From the NCBI GenBank assembly GCA_003427395.1, contig BFEA01000325.1, positions 651,266 through 702,629 of the forward strand: a stretch of DNA of 51,364 bases. The letters are read 5' to 3'. The position numbers and the translations under genes were made by a program. Source of the DNA: Chara braunii. Taxonomy: Eukaryota > Streptophyta > Charophyceae > Charales > Characeae. The notes below the pieces were generated by a model that was given only the letters and a program-made list of their open reading frames with translations, had not been told where the DNA came from and made no database searches. Of this stretch, positions 1 to 9,841 are shown one piece after another. The number at the start of each line of letters is the position of its first letter. Positions within the stretch are counted from its first letter, which is position 1.

Positions 1-299
1 ACACTGATTGCTCAAACCAGGCTTACGGGGGATGATAGGGTGGGTACCTGTGGGGGTATTCTTACAAACCGTACCGTAAGAACAAGAATTCAACCTAGAC
101 ACTGATTGCTCAAACCAGGCCTATGGGGGAGGATAGGGTGGGTATCTGTGGGGGTAATTTTCTTTCAGGTACCTTCAGGGCTGGTTGAAGGCCCAATGGC
201 AAATATTGGCGAAAACTGTTATTCTACTGATGATGAACCAATGGAGAGCAGCGAAGAAAATGGAGAGCAGACGAAAGAAAGGTGCTCTTTTTTCCAAAA
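1..299 (+). repeat. 98-bp satellite units plus unique tail (left copy)
   Basis: The window opens inside a 98-bp tandem unit containing GATTGCTCAAACCAGG and AGGATAGGGTGGGTA. A second unit starts near base 90 and runs into a tail that is not repeated. The same arrangement, with four units and the same tail, is at 27895-28400. The period is exactly 98 in both places. No coding role is evident. The reading frame at 106-396 spans the repeat and low-complexity DNA and is not credible. Confidence 0.85.
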
Positions 300-404
300 A
301 AAAAATATATATTTATATATAAATGCAGATATCCATTCAGAAAAAGAAAAAGAAAAAAAAAAAAATATATATATATATATATGTCTAAAAAATTAATATT
401 TTTT

Positions 405-463
<59 letters not shown>
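296..463 (+). repeat. A-rich/(TA)n and (TG)n microsatellites
   Basis: An A-rich and TA-rich stretch is followed by a (TG)n tract at about 413-463. The same order, A-rich then TA then TG with nearly identical spacer bases, occurs at 28390-28690. There the TG tract is not followed by PLE sequence, so that copy represents the state before the PLE arrived here. Confidence 0.9.
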
Positions 464-464
<1 letters not shown>

Positions 465-610
465 CCCACCCCTGTCCCGATGACAGGTTACTGCTGAGGC
501 AGGTGATAGGTACCTGCCTCATCAACAAGGTACCTGCCAGCTACCATTCGCAGTCCTAACCGGTCGAGACTGAAAATGTTCAAATTAAAAACACAACACA
601 AAGTATACAC

Positions 611-2579
611 ACATTCACTCACACATTGGCACATATGAAATGTTGCGGACTGGTACCTTGAAGATGGGGCTTGTATCTTGGATGTCCACTGTAGGTTTCA
701 TGAACATATGCGGAGAGTCAAGAACCAAATAGACACAGCGCAAACATTTCTGCCTTTGGAAACCATTTTTGATCATTTCCTTAACTATGTCTCATAACTC
801 ATTTGCGACATCTATGGGTTTGGAACATAGTACGAGGACCGTGGCTGCCTGAGAAATGATAATGTTCACAGACTGTTGGACATGTCGGTTTGAATGGTAC
901 TTCATATATTTGAAAATAAAGAAGTTCATCATCCTTCGCTTATCAAATTTGGTGGTCACAATTCTCCGGTTCGTTCGGAATTCACCACGATCTCCACATT
1001 CAGGAACTGAGTTTTCAATCCATATATCTCCCCTGTTGCTTCTTCAGTGAAAAATTCCGTTTGGTTTTTGATTTCTATCAGATTCATAGGGTATAACCGA
1101 TATAGGCTGCTATCATTATCAAGGGGTTTCGGGTCTAAGAACTTATTGATGAAAGGATTATTCAAACTGTGCAAATCGTCTACATATCTGAACGTGTGCC
1201 TGAAAAGGGGAAGAATTTCGTAGGCCTTACTATCTATTAGTCTCATTATCATTCTGTACTCATATTTAAAGAAATATACAGTACAGAAGACAGGAGAACA
1301 AGGAAGACCCATTGGGATACCCAGTCTTTGTCTCCAGAAACATCCACCAAGGCTAGTAAAACATCTATCCAGCACCCACTGTACCAGCAAACATAAACTT
1401 TTCCTTGGTGAGGTACTGGATTCTTTTCGAATCCTGTCCGGGTCTCTCAACGAAGCTGCATGTACTAGTTTAATTAAGCAAAATCTTGCACTTGAGCAGC
1501 TTTGCCGTTCCCAACATTTTCCAACCCATATTCAAGAAGAATTTTACTGCGGCTGGAAAGCCATCTTCCTCCTTTCCAATGGGTATCGTTTCGAAACATC
1601 GAGATATATCCACAGAATATACAGAAAAAACCTCTTTCGGAACGTTGTAACAATAGTCCCGAACAGAGTCGATCGACCACCATATGGGAGTATTGACTCC
1701 ATGAAAACTTTCCAACCCATCAGTAATAACCTTGCATCTACTTTTCACCAGAGGAATGACAACTTTAATAGACGCATCACAGATTCCCGCAACCAGCGTG
1801 AGAAACGATGTGGATGCATTGGTGATCCACCTGAAGTTTTTTTTGTGATGTTTATATAAGGACATTAAGAACGGGATTCTCCCATGGATGTCAATTCCGC
1901 TGGGTAAAATTTCCAACAATGATTTATTAGCGTCCGCGATGATCTGCTCTGGTGAGCATGATGTCGGTAAAAAATCAACGCTATTGAGCCGATTCAAGGC
2001 TAACTTTCGAACCAAGTGAATACAGGCGAAGGATGGTGCATTCGTCGCTTTGTCCGTTCCAGATATGAATACATTATTCATGAGAAAATTAACCTCACCC
2101 TTGACTGCATGGTTGTCAAGCACACACGGCGGACCCTGATGTGTCCTGAGACACGAAGCTGATAACTGTTATGAAATCTGCCGATTTACAAACTTACCGG
2201 CTTCCTTAATGATGCCCGTGGGGAGAAAGGTTCTAGAGACTACCATATCAACGATCTTTTCCCAGGCCTTAAGGTATTCCCCTTTGGCTTTGGCAACTAT
2301 CATAGGCTGGGTTGGTATATGATTAATATCATCTTTGAGGAGATCACACAGCAGTTTGTTGCTGGAGATATTGGGATCTAGGGATAAGACGTGAGTGGAG
2401 GGATTGGAAAACGGTTGAGACATATCCTTAGTACATTCAGCATGGAAGGTGCGAAAGCGTTTTCGCATGCAAGGGCACAACCGCTTATTTGAGCAGTCAG
2501 TGACCCAGTTCGTGAGATTGAAGTCTCTGAAAATATTCGCAGGTAACGAAACAACCGATTCCAAGGTTTTTAGATACGT
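611..2579 (-). pseudogene. PLE reverse transcriptase, frameshifted
   Basis: This decayed gene copied element RNA into DNA. Read on the minus strand it shows RT landmarks in order: FLMSLYKHHKKNFRWIT (fingers), DISRCFETIP (motif A, first catalytic Asp), GIPMGLPCSP (motif B) and FRYVDDLHSLNNP (motif C, YVDD codons at 1175-1186). A thumb-like NRHVQQS segment follows near 800-950. The GIPMG...RYVDDL...NNP spacing is typical of Penelope-type RTs. The frame is broken between 2124 and 2168, between 1451 and 1469, and near 780. No GIY-YIG endonuclease is seen after the thumb, so the element may lack one or carry an unrecognised one. The family call is firm; the subfamily (Chlamys- or Naiad-like, or endonuclease-free) is open. 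Confidence 0.75.
2576..2579. repeat. Target-site duplication ACGT, left
   Basis: ACGT directly precedes the TG start of the 5' LTR and recurs directly after the CA end of the 3' LTR. Four bases can match by chance, but the PLE frame continues across the pair. Confidence 0.6.
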
Positions 2580-2742
2580 TGTCGGCGCGAATACTCTTAC
2601 AAGGGTATCCGCCCTAGTTTTTGCAAGTGACAGAAGATAAGGTTTGTTCAGAATCTGAGTATACGATGTGAAGTTGCGATTGTGTTTGGTTCGCATTGAC
2701 TAAGTAGTTGACTGGAAGTAGAGAGTGTGTGGGCGCGCAGTT

Positions 2743-3553
2743 TCGTACAGTGTGGTACCTCCTCACCAAACCTGTTGGTGAGTCTCCACAGGGGGTCCGA
2801 GGCCTCCAGAAGATTATACAAATTCATACCTACCATGCTGTCGAAGGAGGGGGAAGACCGTAAATCATTCACCGTTGTTGCCGGATTGATCATACCTTGC
2901 TGATGAAGAGGATCGTGGCCCCGCAGAAGTCGAATACCTTCGCGAACTACACCCACAAACACTCCACACATCTTCTCCCCCGTAAAAATCCATCATCCAT
3001 CTCCCACGACCTGCTTCCCATCACCCTGCTGCTCTGTTGTGCGCGGCATCTTACACTCCGCTAGTCAATCACGCCGAATTTCGCTCCCGTACAGTGACAC
3101 ACCGAATTTTACTCCCATATGGCAGCACCTCCAACGCATAACCCGGCTCTTGCGTCCTCCTAACCAACCCATAGGAGCACCTTCTACCAATATGCCACGG
3201 TGCGCCCAGCGACCGTCGCTCTTCCTCACCCCTCACTCTAAGGGTCAACACGCCCAACTTCCCCCAATCTCCCTCCCTTACACCCCTCCAGCTAGTCAAC
3301 GTGCCGACCTTTGCTCCTATACTGCCATGCATCCAGCACATAGCCAAACTTCTACGTCCTCATCGTCGGATTGCCCCCCCGTGTAGGAACCTCGCGGTGC
3401 CCCCGACAGCCATCGCTCTTTCTCCTCCCCGTTAGTCGACGCGCCGAAGATTGCCCTAGTGTGAAACCACCGGTGAGAAACCAGTTCCGGCCGGGCGCAG
3501 CACTCCCGGTAGCGCTGGCCCGGCCGGCCCTCTAGCGACCACCAGCTGCTGCA
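2743..3553 (+). repeat. 5' LTR-specific C-rich module
   Basis: This 0.8 kb piece of the 5' LTR lacks a match in the 3' LTR, where a different 3.2 kb module sits. It contains diverged tandem units of about 200 bases with shared phrases such as GCTAGTCAA and CAGCGACCGTCGCTCTT or its variant CAGCCATCGCTCTT. Short reading frames here (2648-2971 and 3039-3386) resemble no family I know and are probably fortuitous. Confidence 0.5.
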
Positions 3554-3840
3554 TGGTCAGTTTTTAGTGTTAGTGGATAAATTTCGAGTTACGAGGGACA
3601 GGAGTTGCGCCTGACTATGACTAGGTAGATGGCAGAGTGTATCGCAGTGGCCCGACAACGGAGAGTGGCCTTCAGGCGGGAAGCACTTTCCAAGCAAGTC
3701 AGTGCAGGGACTATAGGGGGACTATCGGTGAGGGCACGCACTTGGCCGAGGTGTAGGACTGGGCGCGGTCGGTTTGTGAGGGAGACGAAGTCGGACGTGG
3801 CGGAAACGAGGAAGAAGAAGTGAGGGGGGAAAACGTTGAC

Positions 3841-3870
3841 CTCACCCGTTTCTTGATGAAAACGGGCGAG
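3841..3870 (+). other. Hairpin in LTR (5' copy)
   Basis: CTCACCCGTTT pairs with AAACGGGCGAG around a short loop. The same hairpin lies at 16769-16798. A diverged version with a different but still paired stem (CTCACTCG with CGAGTGAG) is at 16411-16440. Retained pairing between diverged copies suggests a constrained structure. Confidence 0.55.
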
Positions 3871-4075
3871 GGAAGATTGGTTTCTGGGGTTTTTGGGGCC
3901 TGCGAATCAATTGGTGGGGTCAGATTGGCAGTAGGAGGAGTGTAGAATGAAGGAGAAGAGAAAGGTGTTGCACGGGCTATAGCGAAGAGGGAAGAAGGTG
4001 GGGAGCGAATTTGTGATAACTCGGTCGTTCCTTGACCATTTTCAGCAATCTAAGATTCGAGTCCCGGGTTTTGGG

Positions 4076-4114
4076 CCATCGTAAATCCGATGGCGGCGTC
4101 GGATTTCACGATGG
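4076..4114 (+). other. Long stem-loop in LTR
   Basis: CCATCGTAAATCCGA pairs with TCGGATTTCACGATGG, with one bulged base and an 8-base loop. In the 3' LTR, at about 17005-17043, the left arm reads CCATCGTGAATCCGA and the right arm has one change, so the fold is largely kept. Confidence 0.6.
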
Positions 4115-4989
4115 AGTAATGGTTTAGGCAGGGTAAGATGCGGGAAGTGCGCGACTGCTACGGGAATTCTAACGGGTCCCACTTTCTATTTTATTTTTTT
4201 ATTTTTGTATTTATGGCACACCTGAAGGGTACTAGGATGGAGCAACGCCGCTAGCACATATTAGTGGTCAGGGGCTGCGTGTGCCATCGGTCCGAAGATG
4301 CTGTTTTCGTCTTCAAGAAACGTCTTCACTATCGAGNTCCCCATCACTTTGATTGGGCCTCCTNNTCGGCCAAGGTGGTTCTGATCTCGTGGCGGAGTTA
4401 GTAGGTAAGAGTAGTAACAGGAGAAAGGGAGCTTACCTATCTGTAGAAAGCTGTGAGATGTGCCAACGAAGGTGAGCAGTGAACCTGCGGGTCGAAGTTC
4501 CCTTGGTCTAGCTTTCCTCGCTTTGAATGAACCTGGCCAAGCAGACGGCCAAGTACATTCATATACANGGCGTTATGGTGGAGAGGNGAGGCAGCAGACG
4601 CCAGGAACAGGGAGGAAAACAGGGAAAGAGGAGGACCGACGAAGCTTGGGGAGGCTTACCTGTTGGCGGATACGTNGCCATTAGGCGGTAGGNGTGCACG
4701 NGATGTATGAGAAGNCAAGCAAAAGTAAAAAGAGAAGGGATCTTCCTGTTTATGGTAAACGATTCACTTCAATCATGCTTGTCCTATTGGGAGAGAGAGA
4801 GCAAATTGAAAGTGGGAGGTGGAGCATGTACCTGAGAGGCTGAGCACAGTGGTGCTCAACTAGTGAGGAGCGATTGTTGCCTTCCAAGGCCGTCACGCTG
4901 TGGTGCGTTACTGCAAAGCTTGTTGGCACGCGGTATGAATGTGTAGTTGCTATGTTTGTGCTTATACTCAAATAGAGCACAACAGGGAG

Positions 4990-6375
4990 GATGAAACTGA
5001 AGCAAAAGCTAAAGGGGGAGGAAAGGAGTAAGAACACGTACCCGTTCGAAGAGAAGGTCTCCATGAGAGGGGGGAGTGGTAGCTATTCTAGCTGCTACTA
5101 TTGTGGATTCGGTGCTGCTTTCCACAGGGCATGAAGGCTGATGTGTTCGCAAGGCTTGAGTCGCCGTCTCCGTCGGCATCGGTTGTTGCTGCATATCTTG
5201 GAGGCAGGGGTTAGTCGACTCAGGCATTTCGCAAGGGACTGTTGTGTATACGTGTTTGGAAGAACACCGTTGAAGTTACGATCATATCGGCGTAAAGCAG
5301 CCCAGACCTCGGCAGCAACGACTCACAGCACTGATGGGCGGTGCTGTTATGCACATTATTATGTGTTGGGTTGTTACTGTGTGCGGCCAGCGGGAGTGGA
5401 GCAGTCGTGAAACGGCCGGGTTGGCTGTGGAATGAAGTGTTGCCTAGCCAACCGAATGAGTTGGCGGCTGCTCCCTGTTGTGTATTGATGTTGACTATGG
5501 GTGAGCGGCTGCTGGCCGCTGCTGTATGCTGCTGCTAGGGAACTAGGCTACTGCTGCGTTCGGTGGCCAGGCAAGAACAGTTGTTGCTACTTTTTTGACT
5601 GGGTACAACTGCTACTGCTGTTGGCCGTGCACAGACTACTGCCGCGGGCAGCAGTAGGCTGTGTGAGGATCGCTACTGCGTATTGTGCACGAGTTGCTGC
5701 GTCTATGGACTATGGGTGGACTGTTGCTGGCAGATGTTGCTGTTGCTGTGGACCGCCACTGTGTGTGGGTGCTGCGGTTATGGACTGTTACCGGCTGCTG
5801 TGTGGCCGCGGTTGGGTTGAGAAAGGGCGGCCAGACTTGAGGAGGGGGTCAGACTGGGCGAGTAGGGAGTTGATGCTGCGATTTGGGAGATCGTCAGGGG
5901 GGTTGATTTGGGCAGTGGACTTCAGGAGTTGAACAAGCTGTTACATTGGCCATCTTTGCGGGGCCCTCAGGCGCACGAAGATTTCAAGGCCCTCTCCCGT
6001 GAGTCTGAGAGCACCCCCCTTTTATCTGAGAGTCTAAACTTACCTTCTTTTGCCCTTCTTACTCTAAGTCTAGTCTATTGATTACGAGAGGAAGGTGGCA
6101 GGCGCGATTGCAACCCGTAGGTCCGCATCAAGACCTTGTGGGAGGTCCTCCTACCGATTGCGGGAGCTCTGCCGGAGCCCAGGCGGGGTTCTGGAGGCAG
6201 GGAACACTCAGGTATAACCCTCGATTTACGTATGTGATCCTATCACTAAACTATATTATCCTATTGCTATAGACCTGACTGTAAGTATGACTGGAAAAAA
6301 TAACTGTTCTTCTTTACTTGTTTGAATTCAAGACATTGATTTGCAAAGTAAACTGACAAGTATGTATTGATTTAA
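4990..6375 (+). repeat. CTG-rich LTR block, identical in both LTRs
   Basis: This block is rich in CTG/TGC triplets and matches 18164-19549. From about 5061 to 6375 I see no difference between the copies, whereas flanking LTR sequence differs by about 3-8 percent. It contains a Cys-rich frame of 143 codons (5501-5932, repeated at 18675-19106). I read that frame as a by-product of TGC triplets, not as a protein. Confidence 0.65.
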
Positions 6376-6420
6376 TTCATATTATCAGTGTGAGTTCAGA
6401 CAACACAAAACTGTAACTTA

Positions 6421-7690
6421 TGTTGCGGAGGCTGGGCGAACGCATAAGTTGCGGGTTGTTCAGTTCTTCGCACATGTGATTATGTCTAGGCTGGGCTAGA
6501 CTACTCATAAGTTGGGTAGCCTGGCTCTACGCCATATGTAACTGTATGGGATGACCAGGCACAACATAAGTTGTTGTGTATGTTGTGCCTGGTCATATGC
6601 CTTTCGTCGTTTGTTTAAGCAAAGGTTGGGCTCCTCATAAGTTGAGGTGGTCCAGTTCTTTGGGTATGCCGAAAGTTTAGGCTGGCCAGTCTCACCATAA
6701 GTTGGTGGGACCCGGTCATACGCCTTACGTCGATTGTTTAGGCAGAAGCTGACCACACCATAAGTTGGTGTGACTCAGTCTTATGCTTTACTGTTTTAGG
6801 CGAGACTATTCACACCATAAGTTGGTGTGGTCAAGTCATGAGCCGTCGTCACAAAGAGAATCAGAGTATACAATTTTGATACTCTATTAATTATGTATAT
6901 TTATGGCAGGCTGGGCGCCATAAGTTGGGAGATCCATCCATATAAGCCGGTAGCAGGGAAGGCAGAAGGAAGAAAGATGAACAATACAAAATGGTGTGGT
7001 AACTTTGGGCAGGCTGACTCATCCATACGTTGGGTAGTTGGTCCTATGCCCTTGATAACACGAAAGCAGAGAGGTATATAAAGTTTGGATATTTCCTTTT
7101 TTTAAACATAACCGACGTTTGGGTGGGGATCCTCATAAGTTGGGGTGACCTGACCACTTGCCTGAAGACAAAATTTGATTGTGATTCTACCTATTGGATG
7201 TAGTTGTGTTGCGGAGGCCGGGCGAACGCATAAGTTACGGGTTGTTCGGCCACACTCGCTTGTTATTGTTTAGGCAGGGCTAGACTACTCATAAGTTGAG
7301 TAGCCTAGTTTTATGCTATATGTCAGTGTTTAGGCTGGCTAGGGCACAACATAAGTTGTTGTGTTCTGATCACATGCCTTTCGTCGTTTGTTTAGGCAGA
7401 GGCTGGACCCCTCATAAGTTAAGGTGGTTCAATTCTTTGTTTATGCCGAACGTTCAGGCTGATCAGCCTTGCCATAAGTTGATGCGGCCCGGTCATACAC
7501 CTTATGTCAGTCGTCTAGGCAGAAACTGGTCACACCATAAGTTGGTGTGATTTGGTATTTTGCCCTACGTATATTTGTGCTACCATACTAGGGCACCATA
7601 AGTTGGTGTGGCCTAACCATATAAACTGGCAGATCAGTCACATCCATAAGTTGGGTTGGCTGATCCTATGTCCTATGTAAGGAAGGGTAA
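6421..7690 (+). repeat. Covarying hairpin array (5' LTR copy)
   Basis: About 17 units, mostly 57-67 bases long, each carry CATAAGTTG or a close variant (starts include 6443, 6506, 6565, 6636, 6696, 6759, 6816, 6919, 7134, 7229, 7290, 7350, 7413, 7473, 7536, 7597, 7645). Each forms a stem around the constant loop TAAGT, for example CACACCA with TGGTGTG, CACAACA with TGTTGTG, CTCACCA with TGGTGGG, and CTACTCA with TGGGTAG. Many stems extend outward past one mismatch, as GCTAG with CTGGC or GACCAG with CTGGTC. Many units also have a second hairpin of TGCCT with AGGCA between them. Stem bases change in pairs, and wobble pairs are mostly G-T on the plus strand, as expected for a plus-strand RNA fold. 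Confidence 0.75.
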
Positions 7691-8067
7691 AAAGAGAATA
7701 ACGAGGCTTTCTGAACGAACTATGAGATCTGAAAGGAACCTGAGGGTTGGTAGGAGATGTTTGTTATACTCACTCATGTGTGTTATTGAGGGACTTATTT
7801 CTGGGGACTTCTCTTTTTGGATGGGTTAGTTGTTTTAGATGCTCGCTGAGTGCTGGAGCTATAGGCAGATGAGATGGATGATGGGAGGGAAGCTTGGGAT
7901 GAGAAAGGACCGACTTTGCTGAGGGTTAGGATCAGCATTGGTTCCTGGTCTCACTCAGAGGGCATACAGACTAATGTTGAGCCTAAGTTATCAAGCAGGT
8001 GTCAGAAGTTAGTCCAAGGTATAGTTTTGTCTTGTATTTTTGTTTTCAGCTTTGTATAAATCTTTGT

Positions 8068-8270
8068 AGTCCACTTTTCCTACGGGAAGCGCTGCCGAAA
8101 TTTCTACAAATCCGAAAGAGTTAGTCATTTTTGGACGTGCAGAAATTCTGGGAAGGCACTTTTTCCTACGGGAAGCGTTGCCGAAAGTTTGCAGAATTTA
8201 GAGAGTTGGAGTATTTTCGGCTAGGAAAGATTTGGCAATCCATCCTGTTTAGGGGATACGCTGCCGAAAT
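8068..8270 (+). repeat. Triplicate GCTGCCGAAA repeat
   Basis: Three units of about 89 bases each contain a GGGAAGCGCTGCCGAAA-like core and end near GAGAGTT or AGAGTTAGTC. The counterpart lies at about 21236-21440. A related, more diverged series occurs outside the element at 38280-38720. Confidence 0.65.
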
Positions 8271-9841
8271 TTTCTGTATTTTTAGATAGATATCAGGGGT
8301 TTGTTAGAAAGGTAGTATCATTTCTTGATCACTCAAGCATGACTTGGGTACTGGTCTGTGCTGCATTGCATGTCACCTTTATTCAGATTGATTCAAGGCT
8401 TGGCTAGTTCCAAGCTGATCCTACAAAGATCAACTTCTGTTATCTTTTGATAACAGGTCGGTTTCCGGCTCAACTCTAATCCACTCTTGCTACTCAACCT
8501 AAAAAGGCTTTAGCCCTGTGTTTTGTGTTGTTTTGTTCTATTTTTACCCGGACTTTAATTGAATGGTGATTTAATAAAGATGCTGAGTATGTTATTTTGA
8601 GAGCTGCATAAAGAGTGAGGTTTGTATGGCTAAAGCGAAGGGTGTGAGCGCAAATAATGGTAGAAGTTGACCCCGTGTGGTGTGTGCTGTCTTGATGTGA
8701 CTCTTTGATATTATTACAGGTACAATCTGTGGATTGAAGTCCAGACTTGGTTTTGTGTATGATCATATGTATATATATTTGAAGGAAGTCACTCCGTGAT
8801 TGTGAGAGTGATCGTCTCCTATCTCATAACTTTTATATCATGTTTCTTGTGTCCGCTCGATCCATCGAGGCCGTGCATAGTGACTAAGTAAGTTTTAGCA
8901 CTGAGAGAAAAGGGAGATCCCCTGTTATCGTTTGCTTTTTAGAGTCATTATGGTTGGACGTTGTAGTCCATGGCAACCGTCAAAGTCAACNCCCTTGATA
9001 TTTGACCGCCACGACAGCTAGAAGTTGTCTACTCAACCCCTCTGCACAGAGTGCAGAAGAGGATGTGGTCTTCAACCGCACATGACGGTTGTCTGGCGTC
9101 GAGAGATTACCCCTCAAAGCGCTGGTCAGCCGACACTTGAGTATCGAACACGACCCTCGAGGTTATCAAGGGCCGCGAGGCTACGAGTACCACAAAGTAT
9201 CCCATCAACGCGAATGCTTGCGTGCGCCCGCATGGCTGGTTGGCATGAGAAGGTCATGCATTCGCTCGACTTTCATACGAAAGCCCAACGCGCGATACCT
9301 ATCTGATTCTGGCTGCAAATAGTTATGGTTCGGATACTGAAGGGACGAGGAGTTTGTTGTGTTGTGGTATTGTTTGTGGTGTATTCTCATGTGTTATGTA
9401 TAGGTAAGTGTGAGTGTTGTGGTGTAACGCATGGTGTGTGTAGCGCGTCCTAGTCGACCGACGTCGAATCGTGTTTGGGACCTCAACCCCCCAGTACGTC
9501 GATTCGCGTACGAGTTCGATGTTGGGGCGTTCGACTGCGCGTACCCCGAATGCTACAACGAACGAGAAACGCCCTCGGCTGGGCCACCTCTGCAATTGCA
9601 TACGAAAAACTTTCGCATGTGGTTCAGTAGCTCGGCGGGGATACGCCCACCTAAGGGATGGTGACAGCTTCCACAGGTGGAGGTCAGCGGTGCCTCGCGT
9701 GACCCTGTCCTGTCGTAGGGGTTCGCGAGAGGTACGGCTGGCGCACTCGACCGGAGCGGCAAACGCTCTCCGCGAGAAGTCCTGCACAATCCTGCGTGAT
9801 GCGGCCGGGAGGGTCCCCGTGTGGGACCGATGCGCTCGACA

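Larger units (their letters stand above)
464..2579 (-). mobile_element. Penelope-like retroelement, 3' half (copy 1)
   Basis: This is the downstream half of a PLE on the minus strand, with its 3' end directly against the (TG)n tract. Bases 464-560 match 31611-31700, the 3' end of copy 2, which also abuts a (TG)n tract. The half ends at 2579, where the LTR element begins, and the other half resumes at 23006. ACGT is present at both edges (2576-2579 and 23006-23009). Frame and alignment to copy 2 continue when the two halves are placed end to end. Confidence 0.8.
2580..9841 (+). repeat. 5' LTR
   Basis: It begins TGTCGGCGCGAATAC and ends GCGCTCGACA. Bases 2580-2742 match 13110-13273 with about 6 percent difference. 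Bases 3554-9841 match 16487-23005 with an offset near 13170. Bases 2743-3553 have no counterpart in the 3' LTR. Isolated n calls at 4336-4693 are readable in the other LTR. Confidence 0.72.

Noticed and set aside
224-469. Frames of HTHT, YIYI, CVCV or ERER type (also near 28550, 31540, 36700 and 46470)
   Set aside because: Translations of dinucleotide microsatellites.
464-2579. GIY-YIG endonuclease after the PLE RT
   Set aside because: Looked for in both copies downstream of the thumb and in the upstream region; no GIY...YIG pattern was found.
5501-5932. 143-codon Cys-rich frame, repeated at 18675-19106
   Set aside because: Composition follows from TGC/CTG triplets. It is identical in both LTRs only because the whole block is identical, so this is no evidence of coding.
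6421-7690. CRISPR-like regular repeats
   Set aside because: The repeated part is a variable stem around a 5-base loop, and the DNA between is not unique spacer but also repeated. The setting is eukaryotic.
3554-9841. LTR start at 3554, where extended similarity begins with TG
   Set aside because: No matching flanking duplication and no polypurine tract at the paired position 16487. The 2580-2742 match to 13110-13273 and the PLE frame across ACGT support 2580 as the true start.
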